The notes under the pieces: generated by a model
What the model saw: the letters and a program-made list of their open reading frames with translations, nothing else
Told to the model about the DNA's origin: nothing
The model's database searches: none
Made by a program: the position numbers and the translations under genes
Shown here: piece by piece, positions 1 to 7,604 of the stretch
Numbering within the stretch: position 1 is the stretch's first letter
Layout of the letters: each line of letters starts with the position of its first letter
Origin: an uncultured Campylobacter sp.
GTDB taxonomy: Bacteria; Campylobacterota; Campylobacteria; Campylobacterales; Campylobacteraceae
Reading direction: 5' to 3'
Assembly: GCA_900539505.1 (NCBI GenBank)
Contig: UQCL01000067.1
Location: 1-10,483, forward strand
Length of the DNA: 10,483 nucleotides

Positions 1-84
1 ACATTTTTTAATATATAGTAGTTTCTCTTAAACCTACTGCATAGTCTAGCGTTTTTAAGATTTGAAATTTTTTTAAAAAATTTG

Positions 85-108
85 AAAAACCCATGATGTA
101 GGGCTTTT
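85..108 (-). terminator. Possible weak terminator downstream of tRNA-Arg
   Basis: Read on the minus strand, AAAAGCCC and GGGTTTTT can pair around an 8-nt loop, with one unpaired C. A T-rich tract follows. It lies about 43 nt beyond the encoded CCA end of the tRNA, where the tRNA transcript or the kinase-regulator-tRNA transcript would need to end. The stem has only three G-C pairs and the surroundings are extremely AT-rich, so the hairpin could be chance. Nothing else recognisable lies in 1-150. Confidence 0.3.
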
Positions 109-150
109 AAAAAAATCAAAAAACTAAAAATAGGGGGAAAATTTGATAGA

Positions 151-227
151 TGGTGTCCCCGACAGGATTCGAACCTGTGGCCTCAAAATTAGGAATTTTG
201 CGCTCTATCCTACTGAGCTACGAGGAC
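151..227 (-). tRNA. tRNA-Arg (anticodon CCU)
   Basis: A full cloverleaf is visible on the minus strand. The acceptor stem is GTCCTCG with CGGGGAC (one G-U pair). The D stem is GCTC/GAGC, the anticodon stem CAAAA/TTTTG encloses the loop TTCCTAA, and the T arm is ACAGG-TTCGAAT-CCTGT. Anticodon CCU reads AGG (Arg). The discriminator base is A and the 3' CCA is encoded at 151-153. The tRNA begins 12 nt after the stop codon of the upstream response-regulator gene on the same strand, so it is either co-transcribed and processed out or driven by a promoter inside the end of that gene (a TATTAT -10-like box at 250-255). Confidence 0.95.
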
Positions 228-230
228 AAA

Positions 231-251
231 ATCGGCAATTTAATCGCCGAT
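231..251 (-). other. Inverted repeat spanning the response-regulator stop codon, just before the tRNA
   Basis: ATCGGC (231-236) and GCCGAT (246-251) form a perfect 6-bp stem with a 9-nt loop that contains the stop codon of the regulator gene. On the minus strand the stem is followed by only TTTT before the tRNA 5' end. It could be a partial terminator, a processing signal separating mRNA from tRNA, or coincidence. A possible -10 box for the tRNA (TATTAT, 250-255) overlaps its upstream arm, giving a predicted leader of about 16 nt. Confidence 0.35.
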
Positions 252-620
252 AATATTCATAACATCGTCTAGTTTTTTGTGAAGATCTTTGTCGTTGATA
301 GGCTTTGTCATAAAGTCATAAGCACCCTTATTTAAAGCCTCTCGTTTAGCGGTCTCGTCCGTCGTAAGGACGATGACGGGGATATGAGCTATACTTTCTC
401 TAGCGTGAAGATTATCTAAAAATTCCAGCCCATTCATCACAGGCATTACGATGTCTAATAAAATCAAATCAACGGGCTGAACTTCGAGTACGGCAAGGGC
501 GTCCAAGCCGTTTTTGGCTTGGAGTATGGTTTGGAATTTGCCGTATTTTTTTAGCATAACTTCAAGTAGCTTTAAATTTATAGCGTCGTCATCAACCGTT
601 AAAACTTTCAAATCTCTCAT
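240..620 (-). CDS. Single-domain CheY-like response regulator
   Basis: This 126-residue protein is a complete receiver domain and nothing else. The acidic pocket is D10-D11-D12, the phosphoacceptor is D56 in the LLDIVMP motif, the switch Thr is T86 or T87 in VLTTDE, and the conserved Lys is K106 in TKP. It has no DNA-binding or enzymatic output domain, so it should act by binding a partner or by relaying phosphate, in the cytoplasm. The ATG is preceded by AGGATGAGG, a good ribosome binding site that contains the stop codon of the upstream kinase gene (TAAGGATGAGG). The 14-nt gap and shared strand mark a two-gene operon, so the kinase at 635-5188 is its likely phosphodonor. The receiver class is certain; the partner and the cellular response are not known. 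Confidence 0.92.
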   Translation of the reverse strand: MRDLKVLTVDDDAINLKLLEVMLKKYGKFQTILQAKNGLDALAVLEVQPVDLILLDIVMPVMNGLEFLDNLHARESIAHIPVIVLTTDETAKREALNKGAYDFMTKPINDKDLHKKLDDVMNIIGD

Positions 621-634
621 TTAAGACCTCATCC

Positions 635-3600
635 TTATATATATTTTTGTGCGAGTTTCTCAAGACCCGACTTGGTGATATTGTAACTAGCGACTTCGCT
701 AAATAGTGGATTTTCATCGTTGTCGTTAGAAAACAGAACTAGCTTGGTCGCAGGCGCTTTTCGGCGTAAGCTCTCTAACGCCGCTAAGTCTAGCCCCGCT
801 AGCTTTTTATCAATCAAAACAAGCTTATAACTGCCCGTAGCCGCCATAGAAATAAGCTGGTCGAAATTACCCGCAATTTCTACGTCTTTATACTGATGTT
901 TTAATATGCTAGCAAAAATTTTACTTTCCATAATGTTTGCCTTGCATATAAGTATATCTTTTGTCGGCACACGCGCACCCTTAGCTTTCACTACGTCATC
1001 GGAAACTATACTTTTTTTAGGAACTAGCTTCATTATCGTCTTTGGCACTTTGACAGTTTTAATGACCGTCTTAGGTACCTGACGTTTTACAAGCTTTTTA
1101 ACCAGCTTCTTTGTAGTTCCACCGGCAGGCGCTGCATCGGATCGTTTATCGCCGATAAAATTATCTAGCATTTGGGCTAAGATATCCTTTTTGATCGGCT
1201 TGGTGCAGTATTCGTCAAGTCCTGCTGCCATAAATTTCTCTCTATCACCTTTTAGCGCATTGGCGGTAACAGCCACGATCGGGATGTGGCGGAGATTATT
1301 CTCGTGCTCGTATTGCTTGATCTGCTTTGTAGATTCTATACCATCCATAACAGGCATCGAAATATCCATAAATATGAGATCATAGTCGTTATTGGCTTTT
1401 CTGGCTTCCAGCGCCAAAAGTCCGTTTTCGACTATCGTCAAATTCATATTAAAGCTATTTAGTGTATGCTTCATAAGCTTTTGATTGATCTCATTATCCT
1501 CCGCAATAAGGATTTTGGCGTTATATTTTCTATTGACCAAAGGTACATTTTCATCGGCAGGATTTCGCTCTACCGGCACTTCAACCTCTTCTTCGACTTC
1601 GACATCCTCTTCGACCATAATGGTTTCTTCCTGCTGCTCGTCTTCGTACACGGTAACGGGCACCTCGACCATCTCCTCTTCCTCAGGCTGCGGGATAACT
1701 ACCGGTTCGACTTTTACGCTAACAGGCTCGATCTCAGGCTCTTCGACATGGTCGTTTTGAGTAGCAGGCTCCACCTTCGGAATATCTACAGGCTCTGGCT
1801 CAATACTTGGCTCTTCGGCAGGAATATTTTGAGCCGCTGGTTCTACTACTGGCGTTATCGATTCAAACTCGATATTTGAAGGTACCTGTTTAACCTCTTC
1901 AAGTTTTGGCTTGATAGGTTTTAGTTCAGGCTCAATTGTTATCGGCTCTGGCTCAACAGCGATAGGTTCTGGCTCAATTATCTTTTCAGCTGTACTTTCA
2001 GGTTCTGAAAGTTTAACATTTGAAATTTCATTTTCATGAGCAGAAACACTTGAAGTATCAGGCTTCGAAGCTTTAGCGATAGGAATTTCAGACTCGGTTT
2101 TAACGGCTACCGGAATTTCTTCTTCTACGCTTGGAATTTCAACCTTTTTGGCAGGCTCTTGCACCTTGGCGCTCGGTTTGATATCCGAAAGATCGATATC
2201 TATATCAGGAATTTCAATCTCAGCCTTAGGCGTCTCAATCTTAGCCTTTGGAATTTCTACTTTTGCAGGCTCAGCCTTTACTTCTTCTTCCTCTTTCTTA
2301 ATCTTAGGAAGCTCTATTTCGATATCAGAAAGATCGATGCTAGGAGTTTCGGCTTTAGGAGCCTGGGTCTGCGACGCATGTGTTTTGAGCCCCACAAAAT
2401 CATCAGGAATTTCCAAAGATATAGGCTCATCGATATCGGTCTGGACATCCTTTGTGCTTGAAGGCTCTACCTTTGGTTTTTCTGCGCGCGGGATTACTAT
2501 TTCAGGAATATCAATATCGATCTTTGGCGATTCAGGCTCTGTCTTTTCAATCTTAATATCACTCATAGGCTCGATATCTATAGGCTTAATGACCGGTTCT
2601 TCTGCTTTAGGAGCTTCTTTTTTGAGCTCTTGAGCGATACTAGACTTACTAACAGCCTCCTCTTTATGCGTAGAATGAGCCTCGGCATCGTGTGTACGCC
2701 TTCTGCTTTGCAAGATAGCACGTAGCTCGTCTGCCGACGAAGTAGTAGCATGTCGTAATTCATCGAGCTTATTGATGATAGGTCTTTCTTTTACTACCGG
2801 CTCTTCCATAATCATTTCATCAAGGGCGGTAGGCTTTTCTACCTCAGCATCCAGCTTAATCTCATGCGTCTGTGGAGCAAAATCCGATCTACTTAGAGCA
2901 ATTCCGGATTTTGAAATTTTATCTAGCGTCTTAACGAATTTAGTTAAATTAAAAGGCTCTGTGAGGGTAAAAATTTTAGAATTTGAAATACTAATACTTT
3001 GAAGCTCTTTTGGCTTAAGAGTCAAGATCGTAGGCATACTCAATATATCGCTAACCTCGCCGTAATTCTTAAATCTAGTGATAAGGGCATCATATTTGTT
3101 ATTATTTTGCGCTGAGCGGAACTGCGCGTTCGTATTAAATATCGAAATTTTACCGCCTAGCTTGCTGATATAGTTTTTAACGATATCATTATACATCGTA
3201 TCGGCGCTATCAGCTAAAAGCGCGAAATTTAATCCTTTGATGCTTTCAAATACTGCGTCCGCATCAGTCTTTTGAGTCTCTTTAAAAGCAAGGGTGAAGT
3301 AAAATCTAGTACCCTTTCCTACGGTAGATTTGACCTGAAGCTTGCCGCCCATCATCGCTACGTATTTCGACGAAATCGTAAGTCCAAGACCCGTTCCACC
3401 ATATTTACGTGTGATCGTAGAGTCGGCCTGAGAGAAGGCGTTAAATACATTTGCGAGCTTATCTTCAGAAATTCCAATGCCGGTATCTTCTACGCTAAAC
3501 GTTACGATCGCCTCTCCTGGAGCTTTGCTAGGCTCCCTTAAAATTTCAACTACGATAGTGCCATGCTCAGGCGTAAATTTGACAGCATTTGACATGAGGT

Positions 3601-5188
3601 TGATAAGAACCTCTTTGATCTTCGTAATATCGCCGTATAGGTGGTGTACGAGCGTAGGATCGATGTAAAGCAAGATGTCGATATTCTTTTCGGCAGCCTT
3701 GGCAACGTAAATTTCAACCGCGCTTTCGAAATCTTGGATAGGATTAAATAATATATCCTCAAGCTCGACCTTATTGCTCTCGATCTTAGAGACATCCAAA
3801 ATGTTATTAATGATCGTTAGAAGGTTTTCGGACGATTTTTCGATGGTATCAACGTAATCGCGCTTCTCCTCATCCAAATCGGTATTTTTAAGAAGCTCCG
3901 TAAAGCCGATGATGCCGTTAAGCGGCGTCCTGATCTCATGCGACATATTAGCTAAAAAGATCGATTTTGCCTTGTTGGCATCCTCCGCAGCACCCTTTTG
4001 ATACGCAATCAGATCGAGCGCATCCTCGATAAGCGAATACGCCTTATTAACACCCTCACTAGTCCTAACATCGATATGCTCGTGCTGATTCGTCAAATCG
4101 CCGATTCGGCTAAGCACGTTGCCGAGGTCGGTAACGTTCTGTCTTAAACGTCTTGTGATACCCAAGGCAAAAACGACCAAAATAGCCGCTAAAACCCATA
4201 TGCCAAGAGCGATAAATAGGTTTCTTAGTCTTTGCGCTAGATAAGTATCGGCATGCGCCGCAAGCTCAGCATTGATCTTTTCAGAAATTTCGCTTAGCTT
4301 TTTATATTTAAGTGTAGTAGAGGCAAACCACTCTTGAAAAGGTACGCTATAATGTCCCTCGTCCGCTTCTTGCTGCAATGTGGCCGAAATTTTAGCAGTC
4401 TCTCTTAATGCGTTTTGAAATTCCTCTCCGTCTAGAATTTTTAAAATTGCAGCTCTAGCATCCGATTCCGGCAAGAAGTAGTAATTAGGAAGCGAACTAG
4501 ATAGGTTGAAGCTAGCCCAAGTCCTTAGCTGTGCCTGATTCATAGCCTTGCTACCGATGATGTATTCGATAATATAGTCGCGCTCCGATGCGGTGGCATC
4601 CATCGCCTCATAAGTATTAAGCAACGAAACCGTCCAAACGGTGATATTTGAGCTTACAAGACCCTCTCTTAGCACTCGTTGGATTGTTTTTACATCATCG
4701 TCGAATTTTTGAAAATATGAGCTGAAAAGCTCACCGAAGCTTTTGCTTTGAGCATCGACATCCCTTCTTACCTGCGGAAGTTTGTCTAATAAACCGTCTA
4801 TATCGGTCTCGGCAGCCAAAAGCTCGTCGTTACCGGTGCCGTAAGCGAAAATATCAAAAATAGTCTTTTTTACGACATTTTCGCTGATATTTTTGCTTTC
4901 TTTGTACTTTGCAAGCGCATCATCGGTTTTTTTGCGTTGACCCGATAGAAGGGTTCCCATGCCGGGGTTTCCCTCGCTACCCAAAAACGCCGAAGTGATA
5001 CCGCGCTCTTTATCTACCTGTTCTACCAACGCCGCGAGATTGCTATTTTTAGCAATTTGCTGCTGCAAAATTCCTACTCTGGCGTAATCCTGCAAAGAGA
5101 TAAACAAGAAATATGATGCAAACGCGAAAATCAAAAGTAACGGGATACCGCTAACAAGTCTCAAAGCACTTGTAGTATTTAAATTCAT
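635..5188 (-). CDS. NIT-domain hybrid sensor histidine kinase with three receiver-like domains
   Basis: Membrane signalling kinase of 1517 residues. TM1 is about 10-32. A mainly helical periplasmic domain (about 40-315) carries the NIT-like signature KERGITSAFLG (60-70); this family binds nitrate or nitrite. TM2 is about 323-344, followed by a HAMP-like or coiled-coil linker to about 408. The HisKA domain has phosphoacceptor H417 in NMSHEIRTP. The ATPase has N534 (N box), DTGIG 568-572, FNAFSQAD 582-589 and GGTGLGL 597-603. A first receiver-like fold (about 652-758) lacks the acceptor Asp. A disordered Pro/Glu/Lys-rich tether spans about 775-1220. The intact receiver (1225-1345) has E1230-D1231, D1275, T1308 and K1330. 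A Lys-rich segment (1360-1392) leads to a third receiver-like domain (1410-1515) that keeps D1460 and K1506 but lacks the acidic pair. No HPt domain is present. The start has GAAGGA 7 nt upstream. The gene is co-oriented with the regulator that follows. Ligand specificity is inferred from the family only. Confidence 0.93.
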   Translation of the reverse strand: MNLNTTSALRLVSGIPLLLIFAFASYFLFISLQDYARVGILQQQIAKNSNLAALVEQVDKERGITSAFLGSEGNPGMGTLLSGQRKKTDDALAKYKESKNISENVVKKTIFDIFAYGTGNDELLAAETDIDGLLDKLPQVRRDVDAQSKSFGELFSSYFQKFDDDVKTIQRVLREGLVSSNITVWTVSLLNTYEAMDATASERDYIIEYIIGSKAMNQAQLRTWASFNLSSSLPNYYFLPESDARAAILKILDGEEFQNALRETAKISATLQQEADEGHYSVPFQEWFASTTLKYKKLSEISEKINAELAAHADTYLAQRLRNLFIALGIWVLAAILVVFALGITRRLRQNVTDLGNVLSRIGDLTNQHEHIDVRTSEGVNKAYSLIEDALDLIAYQKGAAEDANKAKSIFLANMSHEIRTPLNGIIGFTELLKNTDLDEEKRDYVDTIEKSSENLLTIINNILDVSKIESNKVELEDILFNPIQDFESAVEIYVAKAAEKNIDILLYIDPTLVHHLYGDITKIKEVLINLMSNAVKFTPEHGTIVVEILREPSKAPGEAIVTFSVEDTGIGISEDKLANVFNAFSQADSTITRKYGGTGLGLTISSKYVAMMGGKLQVKSTVGKGTRFYFTLAFKETQKTDADAVFESIKGLNFALLADSADTMYNDIVKNYISKLGGKISIFNTNAQFRSAQNNNKYDALITRFKNYGEVSDILSMPTILTLKPKELQSISISNSKIFTLTEPFNLTKFVKTLDKISKSGIALSRSDFAPQTHEIKLDAEVEKPTALDEMIMEEPVVKERPIINKLDELRHATTSSADELRAILQSRRRTHDAEAHSTHKEEAVSKSSIAQELKKEAPKAEEPVIKPIDIEPMSDIKIEKTEPESPKIDIDIPEIVIPRAEKPKVEPSSTKDVQTDIDEPISLEIPDDFVGLKTHASQTQAPKAETPSIDLSDIEIELPKIKKEEEEVKAEPAKVEIPKAKIETPKAEIEIPDIDIDLSDIKPSAKVQEPAKKVEIPSVEEEIPVAVKTESEIPIAKASKPDTSSVSAHENEISNVKLSEPESTAEKIIEPEPIAVEPEPITIEPELKPIKPKLEEVKQVPSNIEFESITPVVEPAAQNIPAEEPSIEPEPVDIPKVEPATQNDHVEEPEIEPVSVKVEPVVIPQPEEEEMVEVPVTVYEDEQQEETIMVEEDVEVEEEVEVPVERNPADENVPLVNRKYNAKILIAEDNEINQKLMKHTLNSFNMNLTIVENGLLALEARKANNDYDLIFMDISMPVMDGIESTKQIKQYEHENNLRHIPIVAVTANALKGDREKFMAAGLDEYCTKPIKKDILAQMLDNFIGDKRSDAAPAGGTTKKLVKKLVKRQVPKTVIKTVKVPKTIMKLVPKKSIVSDDVVKAKGARVPTKDILICKANIMESKIFASILKHQYKDVEIAGNFDQLISMAATGSYKLVLIDKKLAGLDLAALESLRRKAPATKLVLFSNDNDENPLFSEVASYNITKSGLEKLAQKYI
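1529..2866 (-). repeat. Low-complexity Pro/Glu/Lys/Ile coding repeats (kinase tether)
   Basis: About 445 codons of the kinase gene are built from degenerate short units such as EPEPI, EIPKAKIE, DIDIP and IDLSDI. The repetition is also visible at DNA level. GGCTCTGGCTCAA occurs at 1791-1803 and 1944-1956 and, with one change, at 1965-1977. GATATC(C/A)GAAAGATCGAT occurs at 2180-2197 and 2321-2338. Such repeats can change length by slippage or recombination. Because the segment lies after TM2 it is cytoplasmic, unlike the similar Pro-rich rod of TonB. The long serine-rich and hydrophobic frames on the opposite strand here are by-products of this composition. Confidence 0.8.
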
Positions 5189-5353
5189 ACAAAATCCTTC
5201 AAAGCGCAGCTTACGCGACGTTAAATTTTATTCAACCGGAGAAACGAAGTCGCTTCCGTCACGCTAGGCGGAGACGATTTAGCCGTCCTGCAAAGTTAAT
5301 GGGTGATTTTACTAAACAAATCTTTAAATATAGCTTTTTGCGTTAGGTTTTCG
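5189..5353 (-). promoter_or_regulatory. 165-nt gap between uvrC and the kinase: probable kinase promoter region
   Basis: No gene fits here. On the minus strand three AT-rich boxes could serve as -10 elements for the kinase operon: TATATT (5327-5332), TAAAAT within TTTAGTAAAAT (5306-5311) and TAAAAT (5225-5230). The last would give a leader of about 30 nt and is near the ribosome binding site (AGGA in 5195-5199). The GC-rich middle (about 5240-5290) can form short imperfect hairpins, such as GAAG-TCG-CTTC, but none is followed by a T-run, so I see no terminator for uvrC. Some uvrC transcripts may therefore read through. No recognisable operator was found. Confidence 0.35.
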
Positions 5354-7156
5354 TTAATGATTGTTTAAAATTTTTTCGGCGGTTTGGATATTCGTAAGCG
5401 ATCTGATCTCATCGAAGCTCGCCGCATAAATGCTCTCAAAATCGCCGTAAAAGTCCAAAAGCTTCTTCAGGCTTCCCTTGCTAACGCCCAAGCTTAGCAG
5501 TTTTGAGCTTTGCAGATCGAGTTTGCGTTTGCTCTTTTGGTGAAACGAGATCGCAAAGCGGTGCGCTTCATCGCGCAGACGCTGAAAAAACTGAAGTTTT
5601 TTATCGTCCGTCGGCAGCGAAAAGATCCCGCCCTTCGTGCAAATTTTATCTTTCGCAGCCCCCTTTGCGCGGTGGGCTTTAGCGTCGATCTTCTCTTTAG
5701 AGATAGCGATTATATCGACGTTTGCTCCGACGCTGCAGATTATTTCCTCCGCCAAGTTTAGCAGAGCCGTTCCGCCGTCGATGAGCCACAGATCGGGCGC
5801 TGCAAGCTCGTCAAATTTAAGCGCGCGGCTAGTTAGATACTCGCGCATCTGATCGTAGTCGTTATTTGAGCTAAGGTGTTTGTGGCGGTAGTTTTGCCTG
5901 TTAAACTCGCCGTCTTGAAAGCTTATCATAGCTCCCACGGCCGCGGCGCCGAACATATGCGAATTGTCGAAAACTTCGATATTTACCGGCAAATTCGTAA
6001 GATTAAAATAATCCTTCAGCTCCTGCAAAAATGCGTAATCGTGCGTTTTTAGATGCTTTTTGATATTGATCTCGCAGTTTTGATATGCGATCTCGCAAAT
6101 TTTACGCTTCTCGCCGATTTTCGGCGCGTAAATTTTAAAAGCTCTTTCGTGCCGCTTGGATAAAATTTCGCACACCAGATCCGCATCGTCAAACTCGTCG
6201 TAAACGTAAATTTTGGCGCACGCCACGGGAGCCGCAGCCGGGAAGGCGCTTAAGATCATCTGCTTGTAGGCGTTTGCGATATCATCGGCGCTTGGGGCTT
6301 TGCAGTTAATTATATGCGAGCTTGAGGCTGAAATTTTACCCTCGCGTATGCTAAAATGCACGGCGCAGACAAGCCCGTCGCGTGCGGCAATCGCAAAGAC
6401 CTCGAAATCATCGAGCTTTGCCAGATCGACCTCAACCTTTACGTTCATCTGCCTTAAAATTTCAATCTTATCGCGGATCTGTGCGGCTTCCTCAAAATTT
6501 TCGCTCTGTGCAAGCCGCGCCATCCGCTCCAAAAGCTGCGGCACCATCTTTTGCGGATTTTTTAGAGCCGCAAGCGCGCTCTGCACGATACGAGCGTAAT
6601 CCTGCTTTGAAATTTTATCCTCGCACGGAGCGGCGCAGCGCCCGATCTGATGGAACAAACAGGCCTTTTTGCCCTTGACGCAATTTTTCTTCTGCACGAG
6701 CGGAAACTGCATGTAAAGCGTCTGTAAAATTTCCTTTGCGCCGTGAAAATAGGGGCCGAAGTATCTGATGTTTCTGCCCTTTATGATCTTTCGCGTAATC
6801 TCAAAGCGCGGAAAGTCGTCGTCTAAATTTACGTAAATATATGGATAGGTCTTATCGTCGCGCAGCAAGATATTGTATTTGGGCTTTAGCTGCTTAATGA
6901 AGGAATTTTCCAGTATCAGCGCGTCGCTCTCGCTAGGCGTGACGATATATTCTAAATGCGCCGCCTCGCTTATCATCTTGGCGATGCGCGCACTTAAGCG
7001 CGGGCTCGGAGCAAGAGCGGGCGTGAAAGAAAAGTAGCTTTTGACGCGATTTTTTAAAATTTTTGCCTTGCCGACGTATAGCAGCTTGCCTGCGGCGTCG
7101 AAGTATTGATACACGCCCGGCGCGGCAGGCAGGCTCTTAATCTCCTCTATTAGCAA
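5354..7156 (-). CDS. uvrC: UvrC, excinuclease ABC subunit C
   Basis: The incision nuclease of nucleotide excision repair; with UvrA and UvrB it cuts on both sides of bulky DNA lesions. At 600 residues it is full length. The N-terminal GIY-YIG nuclease (about 10-95) shows GVYQ, Y27-VGK, R37 and E83 and makes the 3' cut. Four cysteines C159, C166, C174 and C178 match the iron-sulfur motif described in E. coli UvrC. A UVR helix pair that binds UvrB lies at about 207-237. The RNase H-like nuclease for the 5' cut has D397 (FDNSH), D460 (LIDGG) and H532 (DEAHRFAI). The tail (about 550-600) is a helix-hairpin-helix DNA-binding region. The start is probably TTG at 7154-7156: homology begins right there, AGAGGG lies 7 nt upstream, and no earlier start fits. 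It overlaps the DUF721 gene by 20 nt, so translation is probably coupled. Confidence 0.96.
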   Translation of the reverse strand: MLIEEIKSLPAAPGVYQYFDAAGKLLYVGKAKILKNRVKSYFSFTPALAPSPRLSARIAKMISEAAHLEYIVTPSESDALILENSFIKQLKPKYNILLRDDKTYPYIYVNLDDDFPRFEITRKIIKGRNIRYFGPYFHGAKEILQTLYMQFPLVQKKNCVKGKKACLFHQIGRCAAPCEDKISKQDYARIVQSALAALKNPQKMVPQLLERMARLAQSENFEEAAQIRDKIEILRQMNVKVEVDLAKLDDFEVFAIAARDGLVCAVHFSIREGKISASSSHIINCKAPSADDIANAYKQMILSAFPAAAPVACAKIYVYDEFDDADLVCEILSKRHERAFKIYAPKIGEKRKICEIAYQNCEINIKKHLKTHDYAFLQELKDYFNLTNLPVNIEVFDNSHMFGAAAVGAMISFQDGEFNRQNYRHKHLSSNNDYDQMREYLTSRALKFDELAAPDLWLIDGGTALLNLAEEIICSVGANVDIIAISKEKIDAKAHRAKGAAKDKICTKGGIFSLPTDDKKLQFFQRLRDEAHRFAISFHQKSKRKLDLQSSKLLSLGVSKGSLKKLLDFYGDFESIYAASFDEIRSLTNIQTAEKILNNH

Positions 7157-7604
7157 GGATCAGCCCTCTTATCTCTTCAAAAATTTTATAAATTTGCGGA
7201 TCTTGGATTTTGTTTGCAAACTCCCCTTTTGCGCGCTCGGGAGATAAAATTTTACTGCTTCGGCGCAAATGAGCTTTATAAATTTGCGCCCTTCTTCTGC
7301 TCATCACTCTATCTGCTACGAAAAATTTTATCTCGCGCACACCGCAAAGCTCCGCCGTCTCTCTAGCGGCTACGAAGCGCTTTAATACGTCTTTTATTAA
7401 ATTTATATTACTATCGCGTTTTAGTTCGCAAAGCCCCGCCGGGTGTTTCGCGGCTATCATCAAAATGCCATCTTTGACGTAGATGAAGGTGATCAGCCTT
7501 TGCCAACTAAGCGGCAAAATCGCCAGAAACTCGCCTCTTTCTCGCATCTTGGCATATAAAGGATCTTTTCTGATATGAGCTATTATTTCTCTTGCATTTT
7601 CCAT
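7137..7604 (-). CDS. DUF721 (DciA-like) family protein
   Basis: A 155-residue soluble basic protein. Residues about 15-75 follow the DUF721 pattern: a short helical start, a conserved W34, a strand pair around FIYVKDGILMIAAKHP (40-55), then a helix with ELKRDSNINLIKDVLKRF. The family includes DciA, the replicative helicase loader or operator found in many bacteria without DnaC. A role in DnaB loading is therefore plausible here but is inferred from the family. The C-terminal half (about 90-155) is charged and not recognised. It is the first gene of an operon with uvrC, which its end overlaps by 20 nt. The ATG at 7602-7604 has no Shine-Dalgarno sequence, and an extended -10 box sits only 6 nt upstream, suggesting a leaderless mRNA. 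Its 5' end overlaps the divergent lipoprotein gene by 30 nt. I recall a gene in this position between uvrC and guaA in other campylobacters. Confidence 0.8.
   Translation of the reverse strand: MENAREIIAHIRKDPLYAKMRERGEFLAILPLSWQRLITFIYVKDGILMIAAKHPAGLCELKRDSNINLIKDVLKRFVAARETAELCGVREIKFFVADRVMSRRRAQIYKAHLRRSSKILSPERAKGEFANKIQDPQIYKIFEEIRGLILANRGD
7555..7560 (+). promoter_or_regulatory. Candidate -10 box for the lipoprotein gene
   Basis: TATAAA lies 14 nt before the ATG at 7575, inside the coding part of the opposing DUF721 gene. Transcription would begin near 7567, giving a leader of about 8 nt. The AAAGGA that overlaps this box (7558-7563) would then not be in the mRNA. Campylobacter promoters rely mainly on the -10 box, and no -35 element is evident. 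This is a pattern match only. Confidence 0.35.

Noticed and set aside
61..150. Poly-A/T tracts and a G5 run considered as phase-variable tracts
   Set aside because: The G run is only five bases and no coding frame or promoter there would be switched. No poly-G or poly-C tract of 8 or more is seen in the window.
2148..2633. A 161-codon plus-strand frame rich in Ser, Ile and Gly, plus similar frames at 1466-1879, 1485-1760 and 2159-2461
   Set aside because: All are opposite-strand or shifted readings of the Pro/Glu/Lys/Ile repeats of the kinase. They have no ribosome binding site and no domain signature.
3272..3795. Short frames inside the kinase ATPase and HisKA region on both strands
   Set aside because: They lie over the well-conserved kinase motifs in other frames and have low-complexity or random-looking sequence.
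5240..5300. GC-rich short hairpins after uvrC considered as a terminator or small RNA
   Set aside because: The stems are only 4-5 bp with mismatches and have no T-run. No promoter-terminator pair outlines an RNA gene.
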